Assembly: GCA_030589965.1 (NCBI GenBank)
Contig: JAUUZM010000096.1
Coordinates: forward strand, 1-9,514
Reading direction: 5' to 3'
DNA length: 9,514 bases
Source of the DNA: Bacteroides sp.
Lineage (GTDB): Bacteria; Bacteroidota; Bacteroidia; Bacteroidales; SM23-62
Shown in pieces: positions 1 to 7,748 of the stretch; position 1 is the stretch's first letter, and each line of letters opens with the position of its first letter. A program made the translations under genes and the position numbers. The notes below the pieces were generated by a model. It was not told where the DNA came from, made no database searches, and was given only the letters and a program-made list of their open reading frames with translations.

Positions 1-1276
1 GCTGGACTGGATCAATAAAGCAGGTGCCAAGGTTGTAAACCTCCTTGCTAAAGGATCTCTGAAGCATGTGAATCTTCAGCTAAAGAAAACACCTGAGGAA
101 CACCTTGCCGACTTGGTTGCCGCAGTTGATTACGCTGATTCTAAAGGAATTGCATCAAATCTTTATTTGGAGGACTGGTCCAATGGAATGAAAAATTCTC
201 CGGATTATGTTTACTTCCTTGTGGATACACTGAAGGACCATAACATCAGGCGGATGATGCTTCCTGATACACTTGGAATTTTAAATCACGAAGAGGTCTA
301 CGAGTTCTGTAGTAAGATGCTCGAAAGATATCCGGATATGCACATGGATTTCCATGCACATAATGATTATGATCTGGCGACTGCCAATGTATATGCGGCA
401 GTCAAAGCAGGAGTTCATGGCATTCATACCACCGTGAACGGCCTGGGTGAAAGAGCTGGGAATGTGCCTCTTTCAAGTGTTGTTGGGATACTGAAGGATC
501 ATCTAAACATTGAAACCAACCTGGATGAAACGAAACTCACAAAGATCAGCAGGATTGTGGAATCATTTTCCGGCATAAGGGTACCTGAAAATAAACCCCT
601 GATCGGTGAAAATGTATATACCCAGACCTGTGGAGTGCATGCAGATGGAGACAGTAAGGACAATCTATACTATAATGACCTCATGCCCGAGCGGTTTGGA
701 CGTACCCGGAAATATGCACTTGGCAAGACCTCCGGAAAGGCCAATATCAAGAAAAACCTTGAAGAACTTGGACTGGACCTTGATATAGAGTCCATGAAGA
801 AAGTTACGGAGAGAATCATTGAACTGGGCGATAAAAAAGAGAATGTTACAACAGAAGACCTTCCCTATATAATATCTGATGTTCTCGAGAAAGAGGATGT
901 ATTTCAGCCTGTTAAAATTATAAGTTATGCCCTGGCGATTTCCAATGGTTTAAGGCCAATGGCAAATATTAAGGTTGAAATTAATGGAAAGGTTTTCGAG
1001 GAGAACAGTATTGGAGACGGACAATACGATGCATTTATGAAAGCTCTCTGGAAGATCTATACCATACAGCTTGAACGCGACAGACCCATTCTCCGTGATT
1101 ATATTGTAACCATTCCTCCGGGAGGCAAAACAGACGCTTTAACTGAAGCTGTCATTACCTGGGAATACTGCGGCAAAGAATTTAAAACAAAGGCCGTTGA
1201 GGCGGACCAGAACGAAGCAGCCATAAAGGCTACTGAAAAGATGTTGAACATTATTGAAAGAAATCATTTCTCATAG
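1..1276 (+). CDS. 2-isopropylmalate synthase family enzyme (LeuA-type), 5' partial
   Basis: This enzyme condenses acetyl-CoA with a 2-oxoacid, most likely 2-oxoisovalerate in leucine synthesis. The frame is open to the left edge, where codons begin at base 2. The GTG at 68 is an internal Val codon and not the start. An estimated 80-100 N-terminal residues with the first catalytic motif are missing. What remains is the end of the HMGL-like TIM barrel. It contains the metal-binding HAHND motif (His codons at 353 and 359) and NGLGERAGN, then a linker with GVHADGDSKDN, and then a C-terminal LeuA allosteric domain. That domain is recognisable by GDGQYDAFMKAL and DYIVTIPPGGKTDA, which suggests leucine feedback control. 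It lies 13 bases before leuB in the same direction, so the two are probably one operon. In Bacteroides a second LeuA-like gene sits beside leuB, which this resembles. Citramalate synthase is a real alternative, so I give no gene symbol. The family call is secure and the exact substrate is not. Confidence 0.9.
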   Translation, partial: LDWINKAGAKVVNLLAKGSLKHVNLQLKKTPEEHLADLVAAVDYADSKGIASNLYLEDWSNGMKNSPDYVYFLVDTLKDHNIRRMMLPDTLGILNHEEVYEFCSKMLERYPDMHMDFHAHNDYDLATANVYAAVKAGVHGIHTTVNGLGERAGNVPLSSVVGILKDHLNIETNLDETKLTKISRIVESFSGIRVPENKPLIGENVYTQTCGVHADGDSKDNLYYNDLMPERFGRTRKYALGKTSGKANIKKNLEELGLDLDIESMKKVTERIIELGDKKENVTTEDLPYIISDVLEKEDVFQPVKIISYALAISNGLRPMANIKVEINGKVFEENSIGDGQYDAFMKALWKIYTIQLERDRPILRDYIVTIPPGGKTDALTEAVITWEYCGKEFKTKAVEADQNEAAIKATEKMLNIIERNHFS

Positions 1277-1289
1277 TTTATTATAAAAA

Positions 1290-2351
1290 ATGGCATTCAA
1301 GATTATTGTACTTCCCGGAGACGGGATTGGACCAGAAGTGTGCGCACAAGCACTCAAATTATTACCCATCATTTCCAAAAAGGAAAATGTAGAATTTATC
1401 CTTGATGAAGGATTAATAGGGGCAACTGCAATTGATCAGACCGGAAATCCTCTGCCTGATGAAACCATTGAAAAGTGCATTAGCGCTGACGCTATCCTGT
1501 TGGGAGCAGTGGGACATCCCAGGTTCGATTTGGATCCAACAGCCAAGGTAAGGCCTGAGCAGGGACTTCTGAAAATTCGGAAAGTTCTTGGTCTATTCGC
1601 AAATCTGCGCCCTGTTAAAACATTTCCGGTGCTTGATCCAATTTCTCCCCTGAAAGACCATTTACTCAAGGGTGTGGATTTCCTTGTATTCCGTGAGTTA
1701 ACGGGTGGTATCTATTTCGGTGAGAAAGGACGCAACGAGGATGGTACAGAGGCCTGGGATCATTGTAATTATTCGGTTATGGAGATCGAAAGGATTGCCA
1801 AAATGGCTTTTGAATCCGCCCGGCAACGCCGGAAAAAACTGACCTTGGTGGATAAAGCAAATGTTCTTGAAACCTCCAGGCTATGGCGAGAAACTGTTCA
1901 AAAGATGGCTCCGGATTATCCGGATGTTGAACTTGACTTTATGTTTGTTGATAATGCAGCCATGCAGATCATTCTGCAACCTTCATTTTTTGATGTAATT
2001 CTGACTGAAAATATGTTCGGTGATATTATTACTGATGAAGCTTCCGTTATTACCGGATCAATAGGAATGCTCCCTTCTGCCTCCGTAGGATCAGGAACAG
2101 CCTTATTTGAGCCTATACACGGTTCTGCCCCTCAGATAGCCGGTAAAGACATTGCTAATCCTCTTGCTACAATCCTGTCCCTTGCTATGATGATGGATCA
2201 TTTTGGACTTGCTGAATCAGCTGAGAGTATCAGAACTATTGTTACAGATGCCCTTGAATCTGGAATGGTAACAGCGGACATTAACCGGGAGAATCCTAAA
2301 AGAACCACTGAAGTTGGTGACTGGGTTTGCGATCAATTACAAGCCCTTTAA
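1290..2351 (+). CDS. leuB: 3-isopropylmalate dehydrogenase
   Basis: LeuB oxidises and decarboxylates 3-isopropylmalate with NAD+, giving 2-oxoisocaproate, the third step of leucine synthesis in the cytoplasm. The 353-residue length is normal for the family. Visible signatures in order are the N-terminal LPGDGIGPEV (residues 8-17), LLGAVGHPRFD (70-80), and the substrate-binding RPEQGLLKIRK segment (88-98). These are followed by the IYFGEKGR loop with catalytic Tyr142, VDKAN with catalytic Lys189, the metal-binding aspartates Asp221, Asp245 and Asp249, and EPIHGSAP (274-281) at the NAD site. All expected catalytic residues are present. The ATG at 1290 starts exactly at the conserved first strand. 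It is preceded by an A/T-rich leader with no Shine-Dalgarno, which is common in Bacteroidota. It follows the LeuA-type gene by 13 bases and is the last leucine gene in view. The 127 bases after it show no convincing terminator hairpin. Confidence 0.97.
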   Translation: MAFKIIVLPGDGIGPEVCAQALKLLPIISKKENVEFILDEGLIGATAIDQTGNPLPDETIEKCISADAILLGAVGHPRFDLDPTAKVRPEQGLLKIRKVLGLFANLRPVKTFPVLDPISPLKDHLLKGVDFLVFRELTGGIYFGEKGRNEDGTEAWDHCNYSVMEIERIAKMAFESARQRRKKLTLVDKANVLETSRLWRETVQKMAPDYPDVELDFMFVDNAAMQIILQPSFFDVILTENMFGDIITDEASVITGSIGMLPSASVGSGTALFEPIHGSAPQIAGKDIANPLATILSLAMMMDHFGLAESAESIRTIVTDALESGMVTADINRENPKRTTEVGDWVCDQLQAL

Positions 2352-2478
2352 ATACGCCCGGAGTTTTCATCGCGATATTTTACCCACTCAAAACCTGCGG
2401 TGGAATACTTTTCATTTACACATGATGACAACTTTTTGGATCGGTAATTGTCTATGATAGTAGAACCCTTTGCAAATA

Positions 2479-4857
2479 ATGAAACTTCTACCTTTTTTAC
2501 TATATACGACCCTCTTTAGTTTTTTTATTCTGTCAGCGGCATTTCCCTCAGAGGGGACATCTTCAGATACAGAAGAAGAGATTAACCTGAGATATTCGAT
2601 CAGTGGACATGTAAAAGACGCAAGCACTGGTGAGGAATTAATAGGTGCGGCTGTCGTTGTGGAAGAACTTAACAGAGGTACAGTAACAAATGTATATGGT
2701 TTTTATTCTGTCAGTCTGTCCCCTGGATTCTACCAATTAAAGTTTTCCTATATAGGATATGAGTCCGCCATAAAAGCTATTAATCTGAACCAGGACCAGA
2801 TGATTAATATTGAGCTCACAGAAGATATTCAGTTGCTGAAAGAAGTGACTATATCAGCTGAAGGTCCCCGTGCCCATGTCAGAAAGCCTGAGATGAGCGT
2901 AAACAAATTGCAGATCAAATCTATAAAACGCATTCCCACCCTAATGGGGGAGGTTGATGTCATTAAGGCTATACAATTACTCCCTGGAGTGCAGGCTTCC
3001 AGTGAGGGTGGGTCCGGATTTTCCGTGAGAGGAGGGAATCCTGACCAGAACCTTATTCTACTGGATGAAGCCACTGTATATAATGCTTCCCACCTGATGG
3101 GTTTCTTTTCAGTATTTAATAATGATGCTGTAAAAGATATTAAACTTTATAAAGGTGATATACCTGCCGATTATGGAGGCAGGCTCTCATCCCTTCTTGA
3201 TGTAAGAATGAAGGATGGGAATATGAAAAAATTTTCCGGATCCGGAGGTATTGGTACCATTTCCAGCAGGCTTACCCTGGAGGGACCTATAGCCAAGGAT
3301 CGTACATCATTCCTGCTGGCAGGCAGAAGAACTTATGCAGACCTTCTTTTTCTTCCATTTGCCAAGGATGAAGATGTTCGGAACAGCCAAATGTATTTCT
3401 ATGATTTTAACGCCAAGGTAAACCACATCTTCAATGAGAAGAACAGGTTATTCGCCTCGGCATATATGGGTAGAGATGTATTTGGCAATGTATTTGCACG
3501 CATGGCATTTGGCAACCAAACCTACTCCCTTCGATGGAATCACCTTTTCTCGGGAAAGCTATTCAGTAATTTCACACTTATCCACAGCCGATATGATTAT
3601 GAACTTGGTACACCTGAGGGAGAAGCAAATTCTTTTAACTGGAAATCAAGGATGAAGGATTATTCTGCAAAGGCTGATCTGAATTATTTTATAAGCCCGG
3701 AGCATACCCTTAAATTCGGTGTGATTAGCACTTTCCATGATTTTGAACCTGCGAATGCAAAGGGACTGGGAGAACAAAGCTTAGTAACTGAATTCAGCCT
3801 TCCATCGAATTTTGCACTTGAAAACGGTGTATATGTATCAGCCGAATCAGCACTGGGTGAAAGGTGGAATTTTAAATACGGACTTCGATACAGTAGTTTT
3901 CATAATATTGGTACGGCAACTGTTTATAATTATGATGAGAATTACAAGCCGACAGATTCCATCGTATATGAGTCCGGAGAGTTTTTTAACTTTTTCGGGG
4001 GACTTGAACCAAGGTTGGCTGCTTCCTTTATGTTAAACGATGTTTCCTCCCTGAAAGCAAGCTACTCACGTACCCGTCAGTATGTACACCTGGCGCAGAA
4101 TTCCACTGCCGGAACACCCCTTGATGTCTGGTTTCCATCCAGTCCGAATATAAATCCCCAGATCTCAGACCAGGTAGCTGTGGGATATTTCAGAAATCTT
4201 TGGGATGACAGACTGGAAGCATCTGTCGAGGCTTATTATAAGAAGTTGGATAATGCCATTGATTTCAGAGACCATGCTTCTTTGCTTATGAATCCATATA
4301 TGGAAGGAGAAATCAGGATTGGAGATGGGAGTTCATATGGATTGGAATTCTTGCTAAGGAAGAACTCCGGTAAATTAAATGGATGGATCAGCTATACTTA
4401 TTCAAAAACAGAGAGAATCGTTCCTGAAATCAATTATGGGAACGCATACACGGCACCATATGATAAACCACATGATCTGGCCATCGTGCTGAATTATGAA
4501 ATAACTAATAGAATATGGGTTTCCGGTAATTGGGTTTACAGTTCAGGACTTCCGGTTACCTTTCCAACGGGAAGGTTTGAATACATGGGAAATATTGCCC
4601 CGGTATATTCAAACAGAAATGCCTATCGAATGCCTGAATATCACAGGCTTGACCTCTCAATTTCCCTTGCGGGGAAAGATAAGCCGAACCGAAAATGGGA
4701 CTGGGATTTGAATTTGTCCGCCTATAATGCATACGCCAGGAAAAATGCCTGGACGATAAATTTTGTCCAGGATGATAATGATCCAAATGTAACACATGCG
4801 GAGATGACATATCTGTTTTCCATTATCCCGGCACTTACCTTTAACTTCCATTTTTAA
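2479..4857 (+). CDS. TonB-dependent outer-membrane receptor with carboxypeptidase-regulatory-like domain
   Basis: This is an outer-membrane active transporter of about 792 residues that draws energy from TonB/ExbBD. The ATG at 2479 is preferred over the in-frame TTG at 2470 because it puts MKLLPFLLYTTLFSFFILSA directly at the start of a signal peptide. Domains from that start: signal peptide (1-22); a carboxypeptidase-D-regulatory-like beta-sandwich (about 40-117, with GHVKDASTGEELIGAAV and YGFYSVSLSPG); a Ton-box-like LKEVTISA (120-127); a plug domain (about 140-245, with LLPGVQ, GFSVRGGNPDQNLILLDE and DYGGRLSSLLDVRMKDG); and a long beta-barrel ending in a terminal aromatic (LTFNFHF), the usual BAM signal. 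No SusD partner follows, so it is not a standard SusCD glycan pair. A DUF4249 lipoprotein starts 4 bases after its stop, so the two are probably co-transcribed. The substrate cannot be read from sequence. The 127-base gap upstream may hold the promoter, but I found no clear Bacteroidota -33/-7 pair. Confidence 0.93.
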   Translation: MKLLPFLLYTTLFSFFILSAAFPSEGTSSDTEEEINLRYSISGHVKDASTGEELIGAAVVVEELNRGTVTNVYGFYSVSLSPGFYQLKFSYIGYESAIKAINLNQDQMINIELTEDIQLLKEVTISAEGPRAHVRKPEMSVNKLQIKSIKRIPTLMGEVDVIKAIQLLPGVQASSEGGSGFSVRGGNPDQNLILLDEATVYNASHLMGFFSVFNNDAVKDIKLYKGDIPADYGGRLSSLLDVRMKDGNMKKFSGSGGIGTISSRLTLEGPIAKDRTSFLLAGRRTYADLLFLPFAKDEDVRNSQMYFYDFNAKVNHIFNEKNRLFASAYMGRDVFGNVFARMAFGNQTYSLRWNHLFSGKLFSNFTLIHSRYDYELGTPEGEANSFNWKSRMKDYSAKADLNYFISPEHTLKFGVISTFHDFEPANAKGLGEQSLVTEFSLPSNFALENGVYVSAESALGERWNFKYGLRYSSFHNIGTATVYNYDENYKPTDSIVYESGEFFNFFGGLEPRLAASFMLNDVSSLKASYSRTRQYVHLAQNSTAGTPLDVWFPSSPNINPQISDQVAVGYFRNLWDDRLEASVEAYYKKLDNAIDFRDHASLLMNPYMEGEIRIGDGSSYGLEFLLRKNSGKLNGWISYTYSKTERIVPEINYGNAYTAPYDKPHDLAIVLNYEITNRIWVSGNWVYSSGLPVTFPTGRFEYMGNIAPVYSNRNAYRMPEYHRLDLSISLAGKDKPNRKWDWDLNLSAYNAYARKNAWTINFVQDDNDPNVTHAEMTYLFSIIPALTFNFHF

Positions 4858-4861
4858 GCGT

Positions 4862-5752
4862 ATGAAAATGATGAAAATGAAAGTCATATTAGCAATCATC
4901 TCAATCCTGGTCCCTGGACTCTGGAATTGTACCGAGAGAATTGAGGTTAAAGTGGATTCTACTTTCACCCGTTTGGTTGTAGAAGGTTATGTCACTACAG
5001 ATACAATGGCTCACTGGGTGAGGCTCAGCACTACAAGTGATTATTTTCATAACCAGCCTGCACCTGCCGTTTCAAAGGCTTCATTGAGACTTGATGATGG
5101 TGAGGTGGTTCACACCCTCAGGGAAGCCGATACATTACCAGGTTGGTATTTTACCGATTCAGACTTTTATGGAATCCCCGGTAAAACGTATACCCTGAAC
5201 ATTAGTGATCTGGATATTGACGGGGATGGCCTAATGGAAGAATATTCTGCTTCTTCTGAACTGAGAAGGGTAAATCCGGTCGATTCAATCACCCTGAGGT
5301 ATTTCAATGCCTTTGGAACCACAGGATATGAAGTGCAGGTTTATGCCTGGGATTCACCGGAACGGGACTGGTATTCATTTAAGGTTAAGAAGAATGGAAT
5401 AATGCTGACAGATACCCTGACTGAAATGAACGTCCAGAGTGATGAATTTTTCAATGGAAATTATACCCATGGAATAACTTCCCAATTTCTCAGTAATGAA
5501 AAACCCGATGAAATAGTTGAGATTGGAGATACAATAACTTTTGAAATCAACGGGATTACCGAAGATTATTACTATTACGTAATAGAGGCCCAGAGTCAGA
5601 TATTTCCGCAGACACCACTGTTCAGTGGCCCTCCGGCAAATATCCGGACCAATTTGAATAATAATGCAATTGGATTTTTTGTCGCATATTCAGCTGAGTA
5701 CAGCAGTACTATTGCTACTTCTGATGTAGTCGATGGGGGAGTTAACCAGTAA
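4862..5752 (+). CDS. DUF4249 family lipoprotein, partner of the upstream TonB receptor
   Basis: This predicted outer-membrane lipoprotein of 296 residues has an unknown biochemical role. The start has several in-frame ATGs close together (4862, 4868, 4871, 4877), giving MKMMKMK before a hydrophobic stretch. The putative lipid-modified Cys23 sits in GLWNC, an atypical lipobox because Asn replaces the usual small residue at -1. The mature part matches the DUF4249 pattern as I know it. An N-terminal beta-rich portion has LVVEGYVTTD, VRLSTTSDYF, ASLRLDDG and PGWYFTD. A GKTYTLNISD strand follows, then a PVDSITLRY linker, and finally a C-terminal portion with NNNAIGFFVAYSAEY near the end, so the protein is full length. 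Residues 118-126 form a DIDGDGLME segment resembling a calcium-binding loop. Genes of this family commonly sit next to TonB receptors, as here, and I infer that it helps capture or regulate the receptor's substrate. The family call is confident; the function is not known. Confidence 0.85.
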   Translation: MKMMKMKVILAIISILVPGLWNCTERIEVKVDSTFTRLVVEGYVTTDTMAHWVRLSTTSDYFHNQPAPAVSKASLRLDDGEVVHTLREADTLPGWYFTDSDFYGIPGKTYTLNISDLDIDGDGLMEEYSASSELRRVNPVDSITLRYFNAFGTTGYEVQVYAWDSPERDWYSFKVKKNGIMLTDTLTEMNVQSDEFFNGNYTHGITSQFLSNEKPDEIVEIGDTITFEINGITEDYYYYVIEAQSQIFPQTPLFSGPPANIRTNLNNNAIGFFVAYSAEYSSTIATSDVVDGGVNQ

Positions 5753-5835
5753 GCCCCAACTCATCAGATTTTGATTAGCATCCCATCTAAAGTATTTGTA
5801 TATTCGTATCTATATAATTAGATTAATTATCAACT
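5753..5835 (+). promoter_or_regulatory. AT-rich leader, likely promoter region for the DUF302-zwf-pgl unit
   Basis: This 83-base gap separates the end of the DUF4249 gene from the DUF302 gene and is strongly A/T-rich over its last 50 bases. Bacteroidota housekeeping promoters use roughly TTTG, 19-21 bases, then TAnnTTTG. Imperfect candidates are TTTTG at 5769-5773 with TATATTCG at 5799-5806 (spacing too long), and TTTG at 5795-5798 with TAGATTAA at 5819-5826 (good 20-base spacing, weak second box, almost leaderless). A TATAAT string at 5813-5818 may be chance. No Shine-Dalgarno precedes the ATG at 5836. A promoter here is plausible because the receptor unit ends just before it, but the exact boxes are uncertain. 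Confidence 0.3.
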
Positions 5836-6219
5836 ATGTCATACTACATTGGAAAAAAAACCAGCCTCGGTTTCGCTGAGGCTGTTGAAAAAGTAACTGA
5901 AGAACTGCAAAAGGAAGGATTTGGAGTAATTACCGAGATTGATGTCAAGGAAACTTTTAAGAAGAAGCTTGACCTGGATTTCAGGCCATATATAATTCTT
6001 GGGGCATGTAATCCTCATTATGCTCACCAGGCTCTTGAGCTGGATGATAAAATTGGGGCCCTGTTGCCCTGTAATTTTATTGTACAGAAGACAGATGAAG
6101 GGAGTGAAGTTTTTGCCATGAACCCACAATATACCATGAGTAAACTCCTGGGGGACGGGATTGAGGAAATTGCTGAAGCCATTACAGTAAAGGTTCAGAA
6201 CGTCCTTGACCGTATTTAA
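5836..6219 (+). CDS. DUF302 domain protein
   Basis: This small protein of 127 residues is a single DUF302 domain from end to end. There is no signal peptide or membrane segment, so it should be cytoplasmic. The family signature is clear: FAEAVEKVTEELQKEGFGV (13-31), then FRPYIILGACNPHYAHQAL (49-67), then IGALLPCNFIVQK (73-85). Two cysteines (Cys58 in LGAC and Cys79 in LPCN) lie in the most conserved positions. The molecular function of DUF302 is not established to my knowledge; a role in ligand or metal handling or in stress is only speculation. Its stop codon is 2 bases from the zwf start, so it should share a transcript with zwf and pgl, which is the best clue to its role. The ATG at 5836 is the natural start, since the family begins within a few residues of it. 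Confidence 0.88.
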   Translation: MSYYIGKKTSLGFAEAVEKVTEELQKEGFGVITEIDVKETFKKKLDLDFRPYIILGACNPHYAHQALELDDKIGALLPCNFIVQKTDEGSEVFAMNPQYTMSKLLGDGIEEIAEAITVKVQNVLDRI

Positions 6220-6221
6220 CA

Positions 6222-7748
6222 ATGCAAAAATCAGAACCACATATACTGTGCATATTCGGCGCTTCAGGTGACCTGACAAGAAGGAAGTTAATCCCGGCAC
6301 TCTACGATCTTTATTTGCAGAACCTGTTACCTGAAGAGTTCGCTGTTCTTGGAGCCGGCAGAAAACCCTATACGGATGAGATATTCAGGGAGCAGATGAC
6401 AGCTGCCCTGAAATCCCATTCAGCGACTCCTCCCGGTGATAGTCCGGAAAAAGCAGTATTATTTGTTCAGAAATTGTTCTACACATCCCTTGATACTTCA
6501 GATCCGGATTCATATTCACTTGTGAAACAGAAATTGGAGAAGCTTGATATGGCTCTTGGTACCGGAAGGAATATGATCTTTTACCTTGCCACACCTCCAA
6601 GCCTATATACTCCAATTGCCAATAGTCTTGCCAAACAGGAACTTACAACTGAAGACGATGGTTGGAAAAGGATAGTAGTCGAAAAACCTTTCGGATATGA
6701 TCTGGAATCAAGTAAGGAATTAAACATACAGTTAAGGAAGGTTTTCAAGGAAGACCAGATCTACAGGATCGACCATTACCTGGGTAAGGAAACGGTACAG
6801 AATATTATGGTTACCCGTTTTTCGAACGGCATTTTTGAACCCATCTGGAACCGTAATTTTGTGAGCCATGTTGAGATCACGGCATCCGAAGCTATTGGAG
6901 TGGGAGATAGGGGTGGTTATTACGAGGGTTCAGGCGCCCTAAGAGATATGCTTCAAAATCATATTCTCCAGCTGGTTGCCTTGGTGGCTATGGAACCACC
7001 TGTCTGGGCAAACTCTGTATCTATTCGTAATGAGATGGTTAAGGTGCTGGATTCAATTCGTCCTATGAGTACAGAGGCAATAGAAAAAGATGTAGTCAGG
7101 GGACAGTATACATCTTCTGTTGTCAGGGGAGAATCAATGACAGGGTACAGGGAAGAAACGGGTGTGGATCCCAACAGCAGGACTGAGACTTACACCGGAC
7201 TAAAATTCTATATTGATAATTGGAGGTGGAAGGATGTACCATTCTTTGCCCGAACCGGAAAACGTCTCCCGATCAGGGTCACAGAAATTATCGTGCATTT
7301 TCAGGGCTCTCCTCATCATATTTTTTCTCATGGCGATCACTCATCAGAGAATAATCAATTGATTATAAGAATTCAGCCTGACGAGGGACTTCTCATGAAA
7401 TTCGGCATGAAAGTCCCAGGCGCAGGATACGATGTCCAGAATGTAAATATGGATTTTCATTATTCAAGTCTTTCAGAAGTATATCTTCCAGCCGCCTATG
7501 AAAGACTGCTGTTAGATTGTATGTTGGGCGATTCAACCCTGTATGCCAGGGGGGATGCCGTGGAATCAGCCTGGCGTTTTGTGGATCCCATTCTTCAATA
7601 CTGGAAAAAAAATCCGGATAAGGAACTTTACGGTTATCCGGCAGGTACCTGGGGACCCAAGGAAGCGGATGAACTGTTTAGTGAGGGACTGACCTGGAGG
7701 TATCCCAGCAAAAATCTTGCAGACGACGGAAAGTATTGTGAATTATAA
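6222..7748 (+). CDS. zwf: Glucose-6-phosphate 1-dehydrogenase
   Basis: Zwf oxidises glucose 6-phosphate to 6-phosphogluconolactone, the entry step of the oxidative pentose phosphate pathway and a main NADPH source. The 508-residue length is typical. The N-terminal Rossmann fold is marked by IFGASGDLTRRKL (residues 11-23), and EKPFGYD follows at 154-160. The active-site signature RIDHYLGKE (182-190) is intact with Asp184, His185 and Lys189, and the catalytic-base His247 lies in LQNHILQ. The C-terminal family pattern AGTWGPKEADELF ... GLTWRY is present. The arginine after GASGDLT fits NADP use, but cofactor choice was not tested. The ATG at 6222 lies 2 bases after the DUF302 stop. The 3' end overlaps the start of pgl by 11 bases, so translation of the two is probably coupled. 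The third pathway gene, gnd, is not in the window. Confidence 0.97.
   Translation: MQKSEPHILCIFGASGDLTRRKLIPALYDLYLQNLLPEEFAVLGAGRKPYTDEIFREQMTAALKSHSATPPGDSPEKAVLFVQKLFYTSLDTSDPDSYSLVKQKLEKLDMALGTGRNMIFYLATPPSLYTPIANSLAKQELTTEDDGWKRIVVEKPFGYDLESSKELNIQLRKVFKEDQIYRIDHYLGKETVQNIMVTRFSNGIFEPIWNRNFVSHVEITASEAIGVGDRGGYYEGSGALRDMLQNHILQLVALVAMEPPVWANSVSIRNEMVKVLDSIRPMSTEAIEKDVVRGQYTSSVVRGESMTGYREETGVDPNSRTETYTGLKFYIDNWRWKDVPFFARTGKRLPIRVTEIIVHFQGSPHHIFSHGDHSSENNQLIIRIQPDEGLLMKFGMKVPGAGYDVQNVNMDFHYSSLSEVYLPAAYERLLLDCMLGDSTLYARGDAVESAWRFVDPILQYWKKNPDKELYGYPAGTWGPKEADELFSEGLTWRYPSKNLADDGKYCEL

Noticed and set aside
2470..2478. TTG at 2470 as the start of the TonB receptor
   Set aside because: The ATG nine bases later gives a standard Lys-led signal peptide, and the TTG adds only three residues without benefit.
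2352..2478. Possible promoter or terminator between leuB and the TonB receptor
   Set aside because: I found only a TTTTTG at 2433-2438 without a matching -7 box at the proper distance, and no stem longer than four base pairs. A promoter may exist but I cannot point to it.
4657..4968. Minus-strand open frame of 103 codons across the receptor/DUF4249 junction
   Set aside because: It overlaps the barrel C-terminus and the lipoprotein signal sequence, both well supported, and resembles no known protein.
5734..5758. TGGGG/CCCCA inverted repeat at the end of the DUF4249 gene as a terminator
   Set aside because: The stem is only five base pairs with a 15-base loop, overlaps the stop codon and has no T-tract.
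5839..6300. Minus-strand open frame of 153 codons opposite the DUF302 gene
   Set aside because: It is antisense to a clear DUF302 domain and the start of zwf, with no recognisable motifs. It is a shadow of the coding strand.
7717..7737. TTG at 7717 as the start of pgl
   Set aside because: It would add seven polar residues before the first conserved strand and a longer overlap with zwf. GTG at 7738 fits the family better.
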